Program-made: the position numbers and the translations under genes
Notes under the pieces: model-generated
Told to the model about the DNA's origin: nothing
Seen by the model: the letters and a program-made list of their open reading frames with translations, nothing else
Databases searched by the model: none
Source of the DNA: CAZFHZ01 sp964519015
GTDB taxonomy: Bacteria; Blakebacterota; Blakebacteria; Blakebacterales; CAYUVJ01
NCBI GenBank assembly: GCA_964519015.1
Contig: CAZFHZ010000066.1
Span: 1-18,650 of the forward strand
Direction: 5' to 3'
Length of the DNA stretch: 18,650 nt
Part shown: in pieces, positions 14,755 to 18,650 of the stretch
Position numbering within the stretch: the stretch's first letter is position 1
Layout of the letters: every line of letters starts with the position of its first letter

Positions 14755-16334
14755 CGTTGCTCGACTGGGTCATCCTGGCGCTCTACGCGGTCGGGATGAT
14801 GGCGCTCGGCTGGTGGCTCGGCCGCCGCCAGCGGACCCGCGAGGACTACTACCTGGCCGGGCGGCGCCTCGGCTGGTTCCCGGTCGGCGTCTCCACCATG
14901 GCCACGCAGCTCAGTGCGGTCTCCTTCCTCTCGGCGCCCGCTTTCGTCGGCCTGCGACCGGGTGGGGGGTTGATCTGGCTCGGCTACGAGGTGGCCGTCC
15001 CGCTGGCCATGATCCCACTCATCCTCATCTTCATGCCGATCTTCCATCGAGCCGGCGTGGTGAGCGTCTATGAAGTGCTGGAGCACCGCTTCGATGCGAA
15101 AGTGCGGGTGGCGGTGAGCCTGGTCTTCCAGATCAGCCGCGGCCTGGCCGCTGGTGTGATGGTCTATGCCGGTGCCATCGTGGTCTCGGTGACCCTGGGG
15201 CTCCCGCTGGGATCCACCATCCTGGCCATCGGTTGCACCGCCCTGGTCTATGAGTTCTTCGGAGGTATCCAGGTCGACATCGTCTCCGACACGATCCAGA
15301 TGGGCATCCTGGTAGTGGGGATCGTCCTGGTCGGCCGAACCGCGCTGCAGGCGGTAGGGAGCTGGGGAGACGTAGTGGCCACGCTCGATCCGGCCCGGCT
15401 GACCGCGGTCGATTTCTCCGGTCACGGACTGGGGGACGGCCGGGATTTCGGTTTCTGGCCGCTGCTGATCGGCGGGCTCTTCCTCTATCTCTCCTACTAC
15501 GGTACCGACCAGAGCCAGGTGCAACGCGAACTGAGTGCCCGCTCGCTCGGGCACGCCCGCGCCTCCCTGTTCTTCAACGGCCTGGTCCGTTTCCCCGTCG
15601 TGCTGGCCTACTGTCTGGTCGGACTGGTGCTGGGCGCTTTCGTGGTCCACCACCCTGCTTTCATGGCCGAACTGCCGGGGGGGAACGTCGACTACCTGGT
15701 CCCGGTGTTCATCCGCGACCGGCTCGTGCCGGGTCTGACCGGGTTCGTCTTCGTGGCCATCCTGGCGGCAGCCATGTCGAGTCTTGATTCGGCCATCAAC
15801 TCGTTGAGCGCGGCGACGCTGGAGGATGTCTGGAAGAAGCTCCGCCCGGGCAGGCTCGACCCGCGGCGGGAACTGCTTCTTTCCAAGGGACTGACACTCT
15901 TCTGGGGGGCAGCCTGTATCCTCTTCGCCTTCCAGGTGGAGCATGTCGCACCCACGGTGCTCGAGGCGATCAACAAGATCGGATCGGCTTTCTACGGGCC
16001 GGTCTTTGCGGTCTTCCTGGTCGGATTCACCAGCCGCCGCCCCGGTTCCCTCCACGCGATTGCCGGGCTGGCCGCCGGGGTGGGGCTCAACCTCTTCTGC
16101 TGGGCGGCTCTGCCCACCGTCTCCTGGCTTTGGTGGAACGTCTTCGGATTCCTGATGTCGGCGGGGGTCATGGTGGTGGGGGCCCGATGGAGCAGAAGTG
16201 CGGCTGGTACCAGCGCCGGAGTACCTCGGCCTCCCCCCGTCGGGCGGATCTGGCGGCTGGCCTGCGTGGCCCTGGGCCTGTATGCGCTGCTGCTGGTGCT
16301 ACTGCTGGTCGCGCTTCCGCGGCTTCTGGTCTGA
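14751..16334 (+). CDS. Sodium:solute symporter (SSS family)
   Basis: 527 residues from a TTG at 14751, whose TTGA also contains the stop of the Mut7-C gene; GGGAG lies 7 nt upstream and the frame begins directly with the first membrane helix ('LDWVILALYAVGMMALGWWL'). About 13 hydrophobic segments are present. Family hallmarks include 'DYYLAGRRLGWFPVGVSTMA' followed by 'TQLSAVSFLSAPAFVG' in the TM1-TM2 region, 'YYGTDQSQVQREL' near 249-261, and the TM8 sodium-site stretch 'AAMSSLDSAINSLSA' (340-354). It should import an organic or anionic solute with Na+. The long spelling resembles the SLC5 monocarboxylate/vitamin-type branch, but the substrate cannot be read from sequence. The 3' end overlaps the convergent GroES-like gene by 36 nt. 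Confidence 0.88.
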   Translation: MTLLDWVILALYAVGMMALGWWLGRRQRTREDYYLAGRRLGWFPVGVSTMATQLSAVSFLSAPAFVGLRPGGGLIWLGYEVAVPLAMIPLILIFMPIFHRAGVVSVYEVLEHRFDAKVRVAVSLVFQISRGLAAGVMVYAGAIVVSVTLGLPLGSTILAIGCTALVYEFFGGIQVDIVSDTIQMGILVVGIVLVGRTALQAVGSWGDVVATLDPARLTAVDFSGHGLGDGRDFGFWPLLIGGLFLYLSYYGTDQSQVQRELSARSLGHARASLFFNGLVRFPVVLAYCLVGLVLGAFVVHHPAFMAELPGGNVDYLVPVFIRDRLVPGLTGFVFVAILAAAMSSLDSAINSLSAATLEDVWKKLRPGRLDPRRELLLSKGLTLFWGAACILFAFQVEHVAPTVLEAINKIGSAFYGPVFAVFLVGFTSRRPGSLHAIAGLAAGVGLNLFCWAALPTVSWLWWNVFGFLMSAGVMVVGARWSRSAAGTSAGVPRPPPVGRIWRLACVALGLYALLLVLLLVALPRLLV

Positions 16335-16718
16335 GGCCCCCCCGGTCAACTCCTCGAGCGGATCGCGGCGCACCAGCACGAGCAGGGAGGACTGCGGGAG
16401 GATGAGCATCTTATCCCCCTCGTACTCGATCTCGATCGCCTTCTCGCGCAGGAAGAGGGCGTAGTCACCGGGCTGGGCCTGGAGGGGTACGTAACGGACC
16501 GGTTCCTTCTCCTCGCTCGCCCACGGTTCGCTGTCGTCGAAGGCGGGGTTGGGGATGGGGTAGCCGGGTCCGACCTTCACGATCCGACCCCCCTGCACCT
16601 TCTCCTTGGAGCGCACCCCCGCGGGCAGGTAGAGACCGTGTTCGGTGCGGTCATCCTCCTCGGCGGGTCGGACGAGCACCCGGTCGCCGATCACGTGAAG
16701 GTCGCGGATACCGGCCAT
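16299..16718 (-). CDS. GroES-like (Cpn10) co-chaperonin
   Basis: 139 residues from the ATG at 16718, with GGGAG 6 nt upstream. 'VIGDRVLVRPAEEDDRTEHG' then 'LYLPAGVRSKEKVQGGRIVK' matches the Cpn10 N-terminal strand and mobile loop, and 'QPGDYALFLREKAIEIEYEG' then 'DKMLILPQSSLLVLVRRD' matches its C-terminal half. It is longer than typical GroES (about 95 residues) because of an insertion of about 20 residues ('YPIPNPAFDDSEPWASEEKE') after 'VGPG' and a charged C-terminal tail of about 20. The mobile-loop hydrophobic triplet is LYL rather than the common IVL. No groEL gene is adjacent. It may be a secondary Cpn10 paralogue; whether it still caps a chaperonin is unknown. Confidence 0.78.
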   Translation of the reverse strand: MAGIRDLHVIGDRVLVRPAEEDDRTEHGLYLPAGVRSKEKVQGGRIVKVGPGYPIPNPAFDDSEPWASEEKEPVRYVPLQAQPGDYALFLREKAIEIEYEGDKMLILPQSSLLVLVRRDPLEELTGGASDQKPRKRDQQ

Positions 16719-16838
16719 GTCGGGCTCCCTCACGCGGCCCGGTGGCCGCGTTGAAACAGGTGATGACGGGACGCTCCCGATAGTGCAACTTGCCGGGTGG
16801 TTTGACCAGAGAAAACCCGCACCCGGGAGATGACCCAG

Positions 16839-17291
16839 ATGACCGTTCGCCGCCTGCTGCCGCTGCTGCTTCTGCTGTTCCCCCTGACCCTCTCCACCTC
16901 CGCCTGCGGGGGCGGCGGATCCGAGCCGGGTTTGGAGGTCACCACCCCGAGCGGTCTGGTCTGGCAGACCTTGAAGGAAGGGAAGGGGACCGCCACGGTT
17001 GAGAAAGGTGACTATATCACCTGTCACTACACCCTCTGGCTTCAGAACGGCACGCTGGTGGCATCCTCGAAGAAGGAGAATGGCGGCGACGGCCAGACCA
17101 ATACCTGGAAGATCGGAGTCGGTGGTCTGATTGCCGCCTGGGATGAGGGAGTGATCGGGATGAAGGCGGGGGAGGTGCGTAAGCTGATCGCCCCGCCCCA
17201 GTTGGCCTACGGAGCGGCCGGTCGTCCCCCCTCCATACCCCCAAACGCCACCCTGGTCTTCGAGATGGAACTGCTCAGCTTCCGGAAGTAG
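16839..17291 (+). CDS. FKBP-type peptidyl-prolyl isomerase lipoprotein
   Basis: 150 residues. I chose the ATG at 16839 because GGGAG is 9 nt upstream; the ATG at 16830 directly abuts that site. 'RRLLPLLLLLFPLTLSTSAC' is a lipoprotein signal with lipid Cys C23, followed by a Gly-rich linker. The rest is one FKBP domain: 'VEKGDYITCHYTLWLQNGTL' , 'GGLIAAWDEGVIGMKAGEVR' and 'KLIAPPQLAYGAAGRP', ending 'IPPNATLVFEMELLS'. The conserved WDEG and LAYG motifs are present. It should catalyse cis/trans isomerisation of Xaa-Pro bonds in exported proteins, anchored at a membrane surface. It is divergent from the GroES-like gene across 120 bp. Confidence 0.9.
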   Translation: MTVRRLLPLLLLLFPLTLSTSACGGGGSEPGLEVTTPSGLVWQTLKEGKGTATVEKGDYITCHYTLWLQNGTLVASSKKENGGDGQTNTWKIGVGGLIAAWDEGVIGMKAGEVRKLIAPPQLAYGAAGRPPSIPPNATLVFEMELLSFRK

Positions 17292-17314
17292 GCACCCGTC
17301 GACACCGGAACGAA

Positions 17315-17340
17315 GAAGGGGCGGCCGCGGCCGCCCCTTC
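17315..17340. terminator. Perfect 26-bp palindrome, bidirectional terminator
   Basis: GAAGGGGCGGCC and GGCCGCCCCTTC are perfect complements around a central GC, centred on a NotI-type GCGGCCGC. It lies 23 bp after the FKBP gene stop and 27 bp before the M24 gene stop, the expected place for a shared terminator of convergent genes. The flanks (CGAA on the left, CGTGTTG on the right) give only weak U tails. Confidence 0.7.
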
Positions 17341-17367
17341 GTGTTGCGGTCCCTCCACAGGTCCCGC

Positions 17368-18552
17368 TCAGGTCAGCAGGATCAGGTCCTTCTGCACTGG
17401 GCCGGAGACCTCCGCCTGCCCGTCCGCGGTCACGATCATGTCGACCTCGGTGCGCACCGCCATGCGGTCGGCCAGGTAGATCCCCGGCTCGATGCTGAAG
17501 GAGGTCCCGGGCAGGATGCGGCGGCTGTCGCGGGTCTCGAAGTCGTCGATGTTGGCCCCGTTGCCGTGCACTTCGTGGCCGATCGAGTGCCCGGTGCGGT
17601 GGAGGAAGAACTCGCCGTAGCCGGACTTGTCGATGACGTCACGGGAGCGCCGGTCGACCTCGTAGCCGTGCACCGGCTCCCCCTTGGCGAAACGCTCGAC
17701 GGCCAGCTCGCAGGCCGCGTCGCGGGCGTCGCAGACGACCTTCCATATCTTGATGTACTCGGCGGGGGGCTTGGCCCCGATGAAGCCGCACCAGGTGATG
17801 TCGGCGTAGATCGCCTCCGGGACGAGTTCGCGGGCCCACAGGTCGATCAGGACCGTCTGCCCGGGGGCGAAGGGGACGCTGTTCTCCGGGGTCGGCTCGA
17901 AGTGGGGGTCGGCCGGGTGGCCGTCGGCCCCCACGATGGGCACCGAATCGTCGGCGGTCATCCCCTCCTGCTCGAAGCGGTCGAGGATGAAGCGGGCCAG
18001 GTCGAACTCGGTCAGCCGCTCCTTCTTCTCGAGGGCGGTGGCGATACGGGCGAAGGCCTCGTCCTTGACCTGGTGGACCTTCTCCATGGCCCGGCGGTGA
18101 CTGGCCAGACCCTCGGGGCCGAAGACCGCCTCGAAGCGGCTGACCAGGTCGGCCGAGGAGACGATTTCGACCCCCCCCTTGTTGCGGACCAGTTCGACGG
18201 TGCCGGCGTCGACCAGGGAGACGTAGGGGATATCGGCCTCGGGGGAGTACTGCATGGCGATCTTCTTGGACCCGCCCAGGATCTCCCCGAGCGCTTCGTG
18301 GAGCCGATTCCAGGTGACGTAGACGACCTTGCGGCCGCTCAGCGGATCGAGCTTGGTGGCCTCCACGCCGTGGACCAGGCGGATCGGCTCGCCGGTGGCC
18401 GGCACCCAGTAGAACCAGCGCCGCATCGCATGCTTGGCGGGATCGAGCCCCAAGATGCGGTAGGCGGTCAGGTCGCGGTTATGGAAGTCGTAGAAGAGCC
18501 AGCCGTCGAGCCCGGCTTCCCGGACGGCCTGCTGGATGACGGAGATTTCCAC
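17368..18552 (-). CDS. M24-family Xaa-Pro peptidase
   Basis: 394 residues from a GTG at 18552, with AAGGA 7 nt upstream; a longer frame from 18594 lacks a site. The N-terminal creatinase-like domain (about 1-150) starts 'VEISVIQQAVREAGLDGWLF'. The C-terminal pita-bread domain carries all five dinuclear metal ligands: D237 ('VLIDLWA'), D251 ('IYADITW'), H322 ('HRTGHSIGHEVHG'), E355 ('FSIEPGIYL') and E369 ('VRTEVDMIV'). It should cleave the N-terminal residue before proline, or act as a related dipeptidase, in the cytoplasm since no signal peptide is seen. The exact specificity (aminopeptidase versus prolidase) cannot be decided. The 98 bp upstream to the window end are comparatively AT-rich and probably hold its promoter. 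Confidence 0.9.
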   Translation of the reverse strand: MEISVIQQAVREAGLDGWLFYDFHNRDLTAYRILGLDPAKHAMRRWFYWVPATGEPIRLVHGVEATKLDPLSGRKVVYVTWNRLHEALGEILGGSKKIAMQYSPEADIPYVSLVDAGTVELVRNKGGVEIVSSADLVSRFEAVFGPEGLASHRRAMEKVHQVKDEAFARIATALEKKERLTEFDLARFILDRFEQEGMTADDSVPIVGADGHPADPHFEPTPENSVPFAPGQTVLIDLWARELVPEAIYADITWCGFIGAKPPAEYIKIWKVVCDARDAACELAVERFAKGEPVHGYEVDRRSRDVIDKSGYGEFFLHRTGHSIGHEVHGNGANIDDFETRDSRRILPGTSFSIEPGIYLADRMAVRTEVDMIVTADGQAEVSGPVQKDLILLT

Positions 18553-18650
18553 GGATCGGTCCTTCCTGGCTGGGGTGGGTTCTCGTCCGTGCAATTTAGT
18601 GTCCTGAGTCAGAATTTCGCATCATTTCGTTGCGCCGACAGGGTAGCAGA

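Noticed and set aside
14679..16055. Minus-strand open frame (458 codons) opposite the symporter
   Set aside because: Very rich in His, Asp and Gln with no hydrophobic segments or motif; shadow of the symporter gene.
16719..16838. CIRCE-type heat-shock operator upstream of the GroES-like gene
   Set aside because: Looked for the TTAGCACTC-N9-GAGTGCTAA pattern; only a partial TAGTGCAAC is present, with no inverted partner.
18585..18650. AT-rich segment with palindromic CTGAGTCAG upstream of the M24 gene, possible IS end or operator
   Set aside because: The symmetric core is only 9 bp, the flanks do not pair well, and no transposase or matching repeat lies in the window.
1..18650. CRISPR arrays, rRNA or tRNA genes
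   Set aside because: No regularly spaced direct repeats and no RNA-gene signature were seen on either strand.

Overview
The window is about 18.6 kb of mostly very GC-rich bacterial DNA with tightly packed genes. Many products carry Sec or lipoprotein signals. The large subtilase ends in an 'NPFN' FlgD/Ig-like tail of the kind common on secreted proteins of FCB-group and related uncultured lineages (Eisenbacteria, Krumholzibacteriota, Gemmatimonadota-like). That placement is inference; no rRNA or other marker gene is present. Five peptidases of different clans occur here: M14, S9, C39-like, S8 and M24.

Left flank (1-2105): an accessory patch. The 5' part of a secreted six-bladed beta-propeller gene runs off the left edge and is visibly less GC-rich than the rest. 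Next comes a wrecked IS91-type element. A tyrosine recombinase with a perfect start and ribosome binding site is fused after its Arg II box to the HUH core of an IS91 transposase, which is itself fused to the transposase C-terminal zinc motif and terminal DTS. Inverted 15-bp repeats and hairpins flank it. A strong rightward terminator with no intact gene in front of it closes the patch.

Centre left (2106-4974): a secreted M14 zinc carboxypeptidase (minus) is divergent from a secreted protein with two thioredoxin domains (plus). They share a short intergenic region with a 16-bp perfect palindrome.

Core (5003-14033): a seven-gene minus-strand transcription unit with a good sigma70-type promoter (TTGACC-17-TATCGT). 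In order of transcription: small lipoprotein resembling a subtilase prodomain; subtilase with FlgD-like tail; TPR-like lipoprotein; RLAN-domain protein; RimK-type ATP-grasp ligase; GNAT acetyltransferase fused to a C39-like peptidase; secreted S9 peptidase. Junctions are GTGA and ATGA overlaps, then gaps or overlaps of 33, 13, 11 and 13 nt. The RLAN/RimK/GNAT-C39 trio is a recognised but functionally uncharacterised amidoligase association. Its coupling to three envelope proteins and an S9 peptidase is the most interesting feature of the window. I infer a peptide-modifying or peptide-processing system.

Right (14155-18650): divergent from the core operon, a Mut7-C/PIN-like RNase-fold protein with an extra N-terminal zinc ribbon overlaps (TTGA) a sodium:solute symporter. 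The symporter gene converges on and overlaps by 36 nt a GroES-like co-chaperonin gene. A FKBP-type prolyl isomerase lipoprotein (plus) is divergent from the GroES-like gene and converges, across a perfect 26-bp palindromic terminator, on an M24 Xaa-Pro peptidase gene (minus).
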